This document shows positions 16,744-26,098 of a stretch of 64,000 bases of DNA, piece after piece. Within the stretch, counting starts at the first letter, position 1. The number at the start of each line of letters is the position of its first letter. The translations under genes and the position numbers were made by a program. Source of the DNA: Lachnospiraceae bacterium (GTDB lineage: Bacteria; Bacillota; Clostridia; Lachnospirales; Lachnospiraceae); contig JAFSIA010000068.1 of the NCBI GenBank assembly GCA_017440045.1, positions 1 through 64,000 on the forward strand, given 5' to 3'. The notes under the pieces are model-generated. The model saw only the letters and a program-made list of their open reading frames with translations, was not told the origin of the DNA and made no database searches.

Positions 16744-19722
16744 ATGGATAATGAATTAGAGCAAAAGGGAGAGGGGGTACAGTATATTCGTCTGGGCTAC
16801 ACAGAGTTGAATCCTATGACTAGACTGTACGACAGTAGAATTTTCCTTAGAAGGGCAGACGAGTTGCTCTCTAAAGCGGACAAGAGTAATTATGTTATGT
16901 TGGCGATGGACTTTGTTCACTTTAGACTCTACAACAAAATCTATGGCAGAGAAGAAGGAGACAAGGTATTAGTTAATACTGCCAAGATTTTAAAAGACAT
17001 ACAGGATAAGTACGCAGGAGTTGCTGGTTATTTTGGTGCGGACAACTTCTGTATTGTTGTGCCTGATGATGAGAAGATTTTTAAAGAAATCGAGGATGCG
17101 GTTAAGGGCTGCTTTGAAGTGAACAACAGAGCAGTGTGCTTTTACCCGGTTTTTGGTGTGTGCGCCAAGGAGGGTGATGTATCGGCAGCAGTTATGTACG
17201 ACCATGCAACCATAGCGCTTTCAAAGGCTATCGGTACATTTAGAAACAGAATCTGCAGATATGACTCTTCTATGGAGGAAAAGCTGGAGGAAGAGCTGGA
17301 ACTGTTAGTGGAGATTCAGGATGCCCTTGACAGAGATGAGTTTACATTCTTTGCTCAGCCGCAGTGTGATATCTCTACAGGAAAGATTGTAGGTGCGGAA
17401 TCACTTGTACGTTGGATACATGGTGAAAAGGGAATGATATCTCCTGGAGTTTTTATTCCGGCACTTGAAAAGAACGGACTTATATCTGAGCTTGACAGAC
17501 ATGTGTGGAAAAAGGTATGTCAGTGGCTTAGAAGCTGGATAGATAGAGGATATCATCCGGTGCCTATCTCAGTAAATGTATCACGAATGGATATATTTGC
17601 AATGGATGTTCCAAAGTATTTAAAAGAGCTTCTAGAGGAGTTTGACCTTCCAGCGAAGCTGTTAAAGATTGAGATAACAGAAGGTGCTTATGCTGAGCAT
17701 GCTGTTGACATAAATAAGACAGTGAAGGAGCTTCGTGATTTAGGCTTCTTAGTTATGATGGATGACTTTGGTAGCGGATACTCGTCTCTTAATATGTTAA
17801 AGGATGTGGCAGTTGATGTGCTTAAGCTTGATATGCGATTCCTTGACATAGAAGAGTCTGAGGAGGATAAGGGCATAAGCATTATTGAATCAGTTGTAAA
17901 TATGGCGAGGGTAATGGGACTTCCTATTATCGTGGAGGGTGTTGAAAACCAGAAGCAGGAGAAATATCTTATGCGTATGGGTTGTAGATACACTCAAGGT
18001 TATTATTATTACAAGCCATTGCCAATTGACAAGTTTGAAGAGCTTTTGTCAGATGAGAGAAAGCTTGATTTCGAAGGCCTTAAGTGCAGACAGGTGGAGG
18101 CTGTTCGTATGCGAGAGCTTCTCGATGATAATATGTTCAATGACAGCATGCTTAATAACATGCTTGGAGCTACAGCATTTTATGATGTATATGACAACTG
18201 GATTGAGATAACAAGAGTAAATGAGCAGTATTATCAGCTTACAGGAATATCCGGAAATGCTTCAGATGTTCAGGACAGACGAATAGGAAGCCATGTAAGA
18301 GATGATGATAAGCAAAGACTCCTGGCTATGTTTGAGGAGGCATATCAGAATCCTGAGGAAGGCGCTACAGGACACGTTCATTTTATGAGAACTGACGGTG
18401 AGGTTCTGTGGGTTTATATGAGAGTATTCTTCTTAAATGAGAAGGATGGTCACAGAATGTACTACGGTTCACTGGTTGATATGACAGAGGAACATGCACA
18501 TCAGAATAAGTGCTCAATAATGGTTGAGGATGCAGGAGAATTCGAAGAACAATTGGAAGACATGCATAAATTCTACGGTGAAATGCCATATGGATATTCT
18601 GTGGGAAGACTTGTTCTTGATGATGAAAATGACCCTATAGATTATGAGATAGTGTATGCAAACCATCAGATGGAAAATATGAGTGGCGGTAGTATGACTA
18701 TGCTTAGAAGTCTCATAGCAAGAGTTTTTGAGAAGAATCCGTCAGAGCTGCTGGCAAAAGCTTATGCAGCTGCTTATATGGATGAGGTGGCTGAGTATTT
18801 CTTCTATAGTGATGTGACAAACAGATACATTCAGCTGACCTTCCATCAGTACAAGTATGGATATGCAGGCTGCATTATGAGAGATGTGACCCATCTACAC
18901 ATATATGAGGAAGCTTTGAATGGTATTATGTCTTCTTATAAAGAGGTATATCATTTGAATATTCAGAACAATTATATAAGAATGATTTACCCTGATGAGT
19001 CTGATATGTTAGAGCGTGGCGATTATGAGGAAGCTGTAAATCGTCACTTCGGTATGGGTAAGATTCTGCCATATAATGAAAAGAATATTAGAAAATTCCT
19101 CTCGTTGGGAAATATACGTGAGGAGCTTAGGACTAAGGATTCTATTGAACTTCGTTACAGAAGAAGCTCGGCGGAGAGTCCTGATGAATGGTGCCTTACA
19201 ACCATAAAAGTGACAGAGAGGGAGAATGGTGTTCCTAAGACAGCTGTAATGCTCGTTATGAGCATTGAAAATCTTCTTAAAGAGGAAGAGGAGAAGCGAC
19301 GTCAAAATATGGCGGGAACATTGGCAAGTATGTCGGAGGGCTTCTTTATCTACAAGGCTAATGGCGATGAGGAAATATTATACGCAAATCCTAAGGTGTT
19401 AGAAATATATGGATGTAAAACTATGGAAGAGTTTACAAAGCTTGTAAATAATTCGTTTAAGGGAATGGTTCATCCTGGAGACCTGGCAAGAATAGAGTGG
19501 GAAATCCATGATCAGGTGAAGAGCTCCGAGGGACAGATGGATTACATCAGATATCGTATAAAGAGAAAAGATGGAGAAATCAGATGGCTGGATGACTGTG
19601 GACATTTGGTACCTGCGGACAATAAGGAAGACGAGCTTTTTTATGTGTTTATCTCTGATATAACAGATGAGATAACAATACAGCAGCAGGACAAGCTACT
19701 TAATCAAAATAAATTTTACTAA
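16744..19722 (+). CDS. EAL phosphodiesterase with degenerate GGDEF and PAS domains
   Basis: This 992-residue cytoplasmic signalling protein starts with a GGDEF-like domain (about 30-185) whose active-site loop is GADNF, so diguanylate cyclase activity is unlikely. The EAL domain (about 195-440) has the catalytic set: AESLVRW, the Asn of NVS, the Glu of IEITEG, DDFGSGYSSL, the Lys of VLKLDM, VEGVE and QGYYY. It should therefore hydrolyse c-di-GMP. Three PAS-like regions follow, near 480-570, 595-690 and 860-960 (MSEGFFIYKANGDEEILYAN, then a PAC segment GEIRWLDDCGHLV). There are no membrane helices. CGGAGGTGAGGTA precedes the ATG, 25 nt after glf. The pilus operon downstream has a PilB with an MshEN-like domain, so this enzyme may tune it; that is inference. 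Confidence 0.9.
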   Translation: MDNELEQKGEGVQYIRLGYTELNPMTRLYDSRIFLRRADELLSKADKSNYVMLAMDFVHFRLYNKIYGREEGDKVLVNTAKILKDIQDKYAGVAGYFGADNFCIVVPDDEKIFKEIEDAVKGCFEVNNRAVCFYPVFGVCAKEGDVSAAVMYDHATIALSKAIGTFRNRICRYDSSMEEKLEEELELLVEIQDALDRDEFTFFAQPQCDISTGKIVGAESLVRWIHGEKGMISPGVFIPALEKNGLISELDRHVWKKVCQWLRSWIDRGYHPVPISVNVSRMDIFAMDVPKYLKELLEEFDLPAKLLKIEITEGAYAEHAVDINKTVKELRDLGFLVMMDDFGSGYSSLNMLKDVAVDVLKLDMRFLDIEESEEDKGISIIESVVNMARVMGLPIIVEGVENQKQEKYLMRMGCRYTQGYYYYKPLPIDKFEELLSDERKLDFEGLKCRQVEAVRMRELLDDNMFNDSMLNNMLGATAFYDVYDNWIEITRVNEQYYQLTGISGNASDVQDRRIGSHVRDDDKQRLLAMFEEAYQNPEEGATGHVHFMRTDGEVLWVYMRVFFLNEKDGHRMYYGSLVDMTEEHAHQNKCSIMVEDAGEFEEQLEDMHKFYGEMPYGYSVGRLVLDDENDPIDYEIVYANHQMENMSGGSMTMLRSLIARVFEKNPSELLAKAYAAAYMDEVAEYFFYSDVTNRYIQLTFHQYKYGYAGCIMRDVTHLHIYEEALNGIMSSYKEVYHLNIQNNYIRMIYPDESDMLERGDYEEAVNRHFGMGKILPYNEKNIRKFLSLGNIREELRTKDSIELRYRRSSAESPDEWCLTTIKVTERENGVPKTAVMLVMSIENLLKEEEEKRRQNMAGTLASMSEGFFIYKANGDEEILYANPKVLEIYGCKTMEEFTKLVNNSFKGMVHPGDLARIEWEIHDQVKSSEGQMDYIRYRIKRKDGEIRWLDDCGHLVPADNKEDELFYVFISDITDEITIQQQDKLLNQNKFY

Positions 19723-19760
19723 ATATAGAAGAATGAGAAACAAAAAACGGAGGATGAGAG

Positions 19761-22700
19761 ATGGACATTGTATTACAGGCAGGTCTGGGATTACTTGTTG
19801 CAACAGTAGTTATCTGGCTGCTTATCATTAAACGAAAGGCTAAAGGAATAGGCACATTTCTGTATGGCGGAGTTGTGTCGGCGGCATGCGCAGTAGCTTT
19901 AGTTATGGGAATAATAGGTCAGTTTAGTGATGATGGGGCTGACAAGATTTTGCCAAAGGAAGATATGCTGGCATTTGCCGGAAGTCTTGCTTCGGCAGGT
20001 GCTTTTGAGCAGGCAGAGGATGTCATAGATGACTACAGTGAAGAATATGGATATGACGAGGAATGTAGTCTTTTGACAGCGCGTATCTATGCTCTTCAGG
20101 GAATGTATGATAAAGCAGATGGCATTTATAGCAGATTGGCAGAAAATGAAGATTATGCTGAGCTTATTAAAGAAGAGCAGACATTGGTTGCAGAGTATGC
20201 AAATCCTTCAGAAGAATCGTCAGCTCCAGATGTAGAAAAGCTTATGGAGGCTGTCAATAAATCATTTGAGAAGATGGAAGGTGCAGATCCAAATTTCTCA
20301 AAGTATGCAGAAAATATTAAGAGCAGTTTGAATGCTTACGCAAAGTATGCCCAGTCAGATTTTGATAATTTGAGTGAAGAGGAAAAAAAGGAGATTGAGA
20401 ATCTTCATACAAGCCTTATTACTATGCGTAATGAAAATCCGGAAGCCTTTAATGTGTCGGCAGCAAGAGATGCATTTTTACAGCTTAATCTTTTAAAAGA
20501 GGATTATAAGACTATAGCTAAGGTTATGGATGAAAATGCTACAGAAAATGAGATGGCAATTGCCTCTGAATTGTACATAAACGGCATTATTAACACTACA
20601 GATTTCCCTGATGAGTTCGCTGAGGAATTTGCAGATAATGCAGAGGTAGTTGGTGAACATTTAGCAGAGGAAATGGATGTTATTAAAGAGGATATGAGTA
20701 GTAAAGAGGCTACTCAGCTTGAGTCAACTGTGGAATCATGGGAGGTTCAGACTAGACATCCAGAGCTTGCAACTATGAAGAATGAGTTGACAGAAATAGT
20801 TGAGGCAGGAAATACAAATGTTGATAGCTCTAAAGTGAACCTTGAGATAGCGAAGGTTGAGCATTATCTTGAGGATGAGGCAAAGAGAGATGAACATATT
20901 TATCAGGCTATTTTAGATAGTCCTGACAGTGATGACCCTGAGTACTCACAGCCTATGATGGAAGTGTTGCAGGTTATCAACAAGGATTCAAGTGAAAATA
21001 ATAGTGGAACAAATATTACAAATGTATCTACATATGTAGACCAGGCACTTAATAATTCTCTTCCTATGGGAGCAGATGAGTTGGTGCCAGAAAAAGTGCA
21101 GTCAGATAGCTCGTCAGACGGTTCCGGTGGTGGATTTTTGACAGGTGATATTCAGGTTGAGATGGAGAAGGAGTTCTCCCAGGCAGTTACAGAGTGTGTA
21201 AGTAAGGTTATCAGTTCGATTACAATTGGAAATATAAACAAAGATAAATTTGAGGAAATATCTGCAAGAATTATAGTTTCAACGAACTATGCAAGTACAG
21301 CAGAGGAGCTTAAGGACCTTATCACAGTATATGATTGTGGTCTTGAGATTAAAGATTTCACAATTGAAAAGGTGACATACAATCAGGTTAAGACTATACT
21401 TATCTGTGACAATTCAGGAAGTATGGGTGGAAGTATAGATGACCTTAAGAATGCTATTATGTCATATGCTAATGAGAAGAATCCTAAAGAAAAAATAGGT
21501 GTTGTTAAATTTACATCAGGCATAGAAGGACAGGTAGGTTTTGGCGCATCTGCATCAGAGTTTAAAGCATTTGTAGACGGAATGGAAGCAAATGGCGGAA
21601 CAGCTATCTATGATTCTCTTATTGGAACAATCAATGGCTTTAGTACATCAGGACTTGATAATAATGTTATCATTGTTATGACTGATGGTCAGGATGGCTC
21701 AGCAGCCAGCGATGAGACAATCAATACAGAGCTGGCAGAGCTTGCTAAGACTAAGAATATTACTGTTTATACATTAGGACTTGGTGATGTAGATACTGCA
21801 TATTTGAATTCTATTGCAAGTGCTGGTAATGGAAATTTTGTGTATGCCTCTGATAGTGTGAGTTTGCAGGCGTTTTATGAATTGCTTCACAGTCAGGTAG
21901 ACAATCAGTATATTGTTAAGTATAAGGCGAAGGACACCCTTACTCAGAGCAATCGTACTCTTGAGGTGAAGATTGAGAGCGAGAATCTTAGGGATATGAA
22001 GTACTACTCGCTCGTAAATGGTGGTGGTTCAGATGATGGCAGCCAGAATGGCTCGGGTTTACCTGTTGGAACAGTGAATGTAAATGGCTTATCGGTTCGT
22101 ACAGCTTATAAGTCAAATGTTGATATTAATAATACACTTACAGGTAGTGGCTTTAGTAAGGATGCTGCTGCATCTATTAAGCTTAACGGAAACCTTGATT
22201 ATGATATATCTCTTACATATAAAAATGAAAATTCATATGCAATGACAATTCCTTCGACAATAGCTGTGGGAACATATGACGTGGAGGTTAGTATCGATGG
22301 TAAGAGGTGTATAATAAAGGATGGTTTCACTGTATGTGAGAACGGAAGTGAGACGTCTACGGTATTTGGACCATATGTATTTACCTCTCTAAAGAAAACA
22401 ACAGAGGGAAATAAGATAATATTAAGTGGCGATGTTACAATGAATGGCTGGCTTAAGTTTAAAGGCAATGTAACATTAACAGGTGACCTGTCTAATGATT
22501 ATGAGATAACAGTTGTAGATGAGAGTGGTTCATATGTAATGTTTGACCCGGATACAGCAGAGGGGCTTGGAAAGGTGTTTGCTGAGAAAAATATTGCTAT
22601 AGACTTGCCAGCACTGGAAACTTTCTCTCTTTATAATGATTATGATAATCGCTTAGATTATGAGAATTATGCCGTTGATAAGATACAGGTTGGAATACTT

Positions 22701-23825
22701 AAAGTGTTCCAGGTAATGTATATTAACACACCTGGTATTAAGTTGTATCCAAATGAGATAAAGCTAGAGTTTGGTTCGACAACATCTGCACTTCCATTCC
22801 AAGAGCTGATTTTTAATCCGAATGATTCTGATTCATCGTTTACCATTGAAAATGAGTGCACAGCGTCGTTAACAGATAGAAATATAGGAGTGAAAATCGA
22901 TATAGGTGGAGAAAGCGAAAAAGACTATGATAATATTAAGGATTATCATCAGTGGAATATGTTTAATTCTCCAGTTTATCTTGATATGAGTGCTCTTAAA
23001 ATTAGTATTGATACAATAGCGCATGAGTATACATTTGGTGGAATGATACAGTTTAAAAATCTTTTTGGAGGTGTTGGAATCGGTGCGGAGGTAACATTTG
23101 ACGGATTTACCCCGGATAAATTTAGTCTTACATTAGACAAAGATATGACATTTAAGATTGGACCGGTTCCTCTTACGTTAGGCAACTTTACGCTTGGTGC
23201 AGAAGAGATAGCAGCAGCGTTAGAGGAGAGAGATTTTACAAAGCTTATTTTAAGAGGAGCATTGGATATAAGTGCGTTTAAAGTGTCGGAAATATTCCCA
23301 GCTCTGGAGGAATTTGTTGGAGATGTATCATTGCTGAAAATGCCAGAGACAGAGTTTAAGGTTGGAGTTAATCCATTTAGCTTTGAAGCATCGGCGTCTC
23401 TTTATCTGCTTGAAGAAATAAAGCTGGCTAATGCGACTGTGCAGCTTGGAACATTTGATTATAGTAGCGAGATACTTGACCTTGATAATGTGGAGGTTAA
23501 TGGAATTAATGCGACTTTGGAAGCTGGTATCATGTGGGATATTTTAAACTGTACTCTTGAGATAACTGGTGAAGGCGAATTGAGTATGCATAGCAGATTT
23601 ACTGGAATAGAGCTAGAGGGAACAGTTCTTGTGGATATTGATTGGTGGTTATTCAATACTACTATTGATGAGAAGGCAACTGTTCTTTTGGGTGTATATT
23701 ACACTGAATCAGGATCACCACAGTTTACACTTGCATTAGCATATAGAGATGGAAGTAAGACAAAGAGACTTTATTACTATATTGATGAGAATGGTAATAC
23801 AGGTGACAAGAATGGAACTGTGTAA
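19761..23825 (+). CDS. Large membrane-anchored VWA-domain protein
   Basis: The product has 1354 residues. Two membrane helices lie in the first 55 residues (LGLLVATVVIWLLII and AACAVALVMGIIG). A helical region with TPR-like character follows (AGAFEQAEDVIDDYSEEYG, ALQGMYDKADGIYSRLA). The von Willebrand factor A domain (about 540-725) has the MIDAS residues DNSGS, the Thr of GGTAIYDSL and the Asp of IVMTDGQDGS, so it should bind a divalent ion and a protein ligand. After a Gly/Ser linker come an IPT-like stretch and a long beta-rich C-terminus with no recognised family. It is probably displayed on the outer face of the membrane. It lies 38 nt after the EAL gene and 22 nt before the next gene, so all three are probably one transcription unit. 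Confidence 0.8.
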   Translation: MDIVLQAGLGLLVATVVIWLLIIKRKAKGIGTFLYGGVVSAACAVALVMGIIGQFSDDGADKILPKEDMLAFAGSLASAGAFEQAEDVIDDYSEEYGYDEECSLLTARIYALQGMYDKADGIYSRLAENEDYAELIKEEQTLVAEYANPSEESSAPDVEKLMEAVNKSFEKMEGADPNFSKYAENIKSSLNAYAKYAQSDFDNLSEEEKKEIENLHTSLITMRNENPEAFNVSAARDAFLQLNLLKEDYKTIAKVMDENATENEMAIASELYINGIINTTDFPDEFAEEFADNAEVVGEHLAEEMDVIKEDMSSKEATQLESTVESWEVQTRHPELATMKNELTEIVEAGNTNVDSSKVNLEIAKVEHYLEDEAKRDEHIYQAILDSPDSDDPEYSQPMMEVLQVINKDSSENNSGTNITNVSTYVDQALNNSLPMGADELVPEKVQSDSSSDGSGGGFLTGDIQVEMEKEFSQAVTECVSKVISSITIGNINKDKFEEISARIIVSTNYASTAEELKDLITVYDCGLEIKDFTIEKVTYNQVKTILICDNSGSMGGSIDDLKNAIMSYANEKNPKEKIGVVKFTSGIEGQVGFGASASEFKAFVDGMEANGGTAIYDSLIGTINGFSTSGLDNNVIIVMTDGQDGSAASDETINTELAELAKTKNITVYTLGLGDVDTAYLNSIASAGNGNFVYASDSVSLQAFYELLHSQVDNQYIVKYKAKDTLTQSNRTLEVKIESENLRDMKYYSLVNGGGSDDGSQNGSGLPVGTVNVNGLSVRTAYKSNVDINNTLTGSGFSKDAAASIKLNGNLDYDISLTYKNENSYAMTIPSTIAVGTYDVEVSIDGKRCIIKDGFTVCENGSETSTVFGPYVFTSLKKTTEGNKIILSGDVTMNGWLKFKGNVTLTGDLSNDYEITVVDESGSYVMFDPDTAEGLGKVFAEKNIAIDLPALETFSLYNDYDNRLDYENYAVDKIQVGILKVFQVMYINTPGIKLYPNEIKLEFGSTTSALPFQELIFNPNDSDSSFTIENECTASLTDRNIGVKIDIGGESEKDYDNIKDYHQWNMFNSPVYLDMSALKISIDTIAHEYTFGGMIQFKNLFGGVGIGAEVTFDGFTPDKFSLTLDKDMTFKIGPVPLTLGNFTLGAEEIAAALEERDFTKLILRGALDISAFKVSEIFPALEEFVGDVSLLKMPETEFKVGVNPFSFEASASLYLLEEIKLANATVQLGTFDYSSEILDLDNVEVNGINATLEAGIMWDILNCTLEITGEGELSMHSRFTGIELEGTVLVDIDWWLFNTTIDEKATVLLGVYYTESGSPQFTLALAYRDGSKTKRLYYYIDENGNTGDKNGTV

Positions 23826-23847
23826 TCAGGGAGTGTAAGGAGCGTTT

Positions 23848-25935
23848 ATGAAAAGTATAAAAAACATAATTAGATTGACTCTTGTAGCATTTATGGTGTT
23901 TGCGGTTGCTTTGATGCAACCTGCAGACGTAAAGGCTGATGTGGAGGAAAAAGATTTTATATACCATGAAGAAGCAGGTGATTTAGCTGTTATTTTTAGA
24001 TATGAGGGTGAGCAACCAGATATAACATTTGTTTCTCCCAGTGGTAAGGAGTACACGGTAGGCGTGAATCCGGATACGGAGATTGTGGCCGAACATGGTG
24101 AAGGATTTAGTAGTTATAAGGTGTTTGGTGCAGAAGCTGGACAGTGGAGAATAAAAATTGATCGAAAAGATAACGGAGACATAAAATATTCTATAATTGA
24201 TTCTGTGGATGGTATAGCTATACAATCCTTTGAGATAGTGGAGATAGTGGAAGATACTGCTAAAGTAAGATTTGAAGTGTCAAAGGGCGAAGCAGAGATA
24301 GTTAGATTTGATTATGTTATCTCTGTTATAGCCGGTGAAAATGAGAGTGCTAAAAAGGTGCTTTCCAGCGGTAGTGCAGATACAGGTCTTCCTGTCGATT
24401 TGGATGTGTTTATGAACATTTCGTCGTATGGTGATTATAGACTGTTGCTTGAAGTAACCTATGTAGAAGGTCTCGAGATGTTTGATTCTATGACAACTGA
24501 CAGCTTCAAGTATACAAATCCTAACACACCGGAGGCTATGGAAGATTTTGTGGCATATGTTTATGCTGATAAAAACATGGTCAGATTAGACTGGGAAGAC
24601 TATGCACCAAGATGTGACGAGTTTAATGTGATTGTAATCGGTGATGGAGATGACGATGAACCAGTATTCACAGGAACTGTTACAGACAGATTTACAAGCT
24701 TTTATTACAAAAAGGATGTAAAGGAGCTTGAAATCACAATATACTACAAGGATGATGGTGTTTTATCTGAGCCGGTTTCAAAGAAGATAGACCTTGCAGA
24801 TGGAGAGAGTCTTAATGTATTAACAGATGAGGTGACAGGTGACTCACAGGTTAAGCTCTCCTATGCTACAGAGGATGAGACAACACTTAATGTTAAGTTA
24901 AATGAAGAAGAAGGACAGTACACTATTAAAGATTCTGATGAGATATTATTTGGTTTATCTCAGGGTGTAAATAATATTGAAGCATCATTTCTTGGTGAAG
25001 ATAATATTTACTATTGTGTAAAAGAGGAAATTTATTATAGTACAATTTCTCCTACAATCACATTCTACGAGGATTTTAATGGCAAGACATTTAAAGATGA
25101 TGAAGTTACTATCTATGGTAAGGTTGAGAATGGAAAAGTGCTCTACATCAATGATGAAGAGGTGAAGCTTGACGAGTCAGGTGAATTCTCTTATGTTGTT
25201 GAATTGGAAGAAGGCGACAACTCGGTAGTTGTCACAGCTACAAGTGAGACAGACATTAGTACAACAAAGAGTATGAATATCATATTGAAAGAGACAGGTG
25301 TTGTCTCTACAGAGGGAGGAAGTATATTTCCTACTGTGATAATTGTTATTGCAGTGCTTGTGCTTATTATTCTCTCGTTTATGCTTATAGGTAAGAAGGC
25401 TTCGGCTAATGCTGAGGGTCAGAAGAACCTTATGTCACTTACATTGGGAACAGTGGCAAGTGGTATATTTATGGTTGGCTCAGTGATTCTCTATATTATA
25501 CTTTATAATTACAATAGAAGTGCAGAATATGTAGCGCTTGTAGGTAAGGATATTGCAAAGGCTGCAGATTACCTCTTCTATGAGGATGTGCTCTTTGTAG
25601 TTATGATAGCGATGGCTGTTATATTTGTTGTAGCTCTAATTGCAAGAATGCTTAAGGGTGCGGCTAGAAAGAGCAGAGTTAAAAAAGAGTCAAAGAAGGT
25701 AGTGCAGGCAGCCCAGCCAGTACAGCAAATGCCGGTAGCCCAGCAAGTGCAACAAATGCCAATACAGCAGATGCCGGTAGAGCAACCAGTACAGCAGATG
25801 CCGGTAGCACAGCCAGTGCAGCAGATGCCGGTAGAGCAACCGGTGCAGCAGGTGCCAGTGCAGCAAGTGCCAGTAGAACAGCAGGTTCAGCAGGTTCAAC
25901 AGGCTCCATGGGACAACAATAATCAACAGCAATAG
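23848..25935 (+). CDS. Exported beta-rich protein with membrane helices and Gln/Pro-rich tail
   Basis: This 695-residue protein has a signal peptide (VAFMVFAVALMQPADVKA, cleavage near residue 31), an extracellular part of about 450 residues that looks like several Ig/FN3-type beta domains, three membrane helices (about 490-515, 530-555 and 582-606), a basic KSRVKKESKK segment and a cytoplasmic tail of about 70 residues made of QQMPVxQPV repeats. No family is recognised. It follows the VWA gene by 22 nt, with GGAGTGTAAGGAG upstream of the ATG, and shares its topology of large outside and small inside. The pair may form one envelope complex, the tail offering a cytoplasmic docking site; this is inference. 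A very strong terminator follows. Confidence 0.72.
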   Translation: MKSIKNIIRLTLVAFMVFAVALMQPADVKADVEEKDFIYHEEAGDLAVIFRYEGEQPDITFVSPSGKEYTVGVNPDTEIVAEHGEGFSSYKVFGAEAGQWRIKIDRKDNGDIKYSIIDSVDGIAIQSFEIVEIVEDTAKVRFEVSKGEAEIVRFDYVISVIAGENESAKKVLSSGSADTGLPVDLDVFMNISSYGDYRLLLEVTYVEGLEMFDSMTTDSFKYTNPNTPEAMEDFVAYVYADKNMVRLDWEDYAPRCDEFNVIVIGDGDDDEPVFTGTVTDRFTSFYYKKDVKELEITIYYKDDGVLSEPVSKKIDLADGESLNVLTDEVTGDSQVKLSYATEDETTLNVKLNEEEGQYTIKDSDEILFGLSQGVNNIEASFLGEDNIYYCVKEEIYYSTISPTITFYEDFNGKTFKDDEVTIYGKVENGKVLYINDEEVKLDESGEFSYVVELEEGDNSVVVTATSETDISTTKSMNIILKETGVVSTEGGSIFPTVIIVIAVLVLIILSFMLIGKKASANAEGQKNLMSLTLGTVASGIFMVGSVILYIILYNYNRSAEYVALVGKDIAKAADYLFYEDVLFVVMIAMAVIFVVALIARMLKGAARKSRVKKESKKVVQAAQPVQQMPVAQQVQQMPIQQMPVEQPVQQMPVAQPVQQMPVEQPVQQVPVQQVPVEQQVQQVQQAPWDNNNQQQ
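25711..25905 (+). repeat. 27-bp coding repeats in the Gln/Pro-rich tail
   Basis: Units of 27 bp built on CAGCAGATGCCGGTAGAGCA encode the 9-residue motif QQMPVxQPV. Shortened variants (QQMPI, QQVPV) flank the central three clear copies. This low-complexity block also creates long spurious frames on the minus strand. Confidence 0.85.
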
Positions 25936-25981
25936 ACATTTTTGTGGATTGATTTAACAAAAATAAAATAATTTTGTGGAT

Positions 25982-26016
25982 AAAGGTCGATTTTTCTTGA
26001 AAAATCGACCTTTATA
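25982..26016 (+). terminator. Strong intrinsic terminator before the pilus operon
   Basis: AAAGGTCGATTTTT and AAAAATCGACCTTT form a perfect 14-bp stem around a 4-nt CTTG loop, ending in TTTATAT. It isolates the pilus operon from the VWA genes. No convincing sigma-A promoter is seen in the 82 bp between it and pilB. Confidence 0.92.
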
Positions 26017-26098
26017 TGTTACGATATTGTTAACTGAACATATTTTGATGATGTAAATATGGTAAATAAATTTTTCATGTAACTAGGGGGAAGAGTTC

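Noticed and set aside
25679..25960. Ala/Leu/Pro-rich minus-strand frames
   Set aside because: They mirror the QQMPVxQPV coding repeats; the composition is an artefact of the repeat.
26014..26098. Sigma-A promoter for the pilus operon
   Set aside because: TTGTTA and TAAATA-like hexamers are present, but their spacing (about 21 bp) is poor; no confident call.
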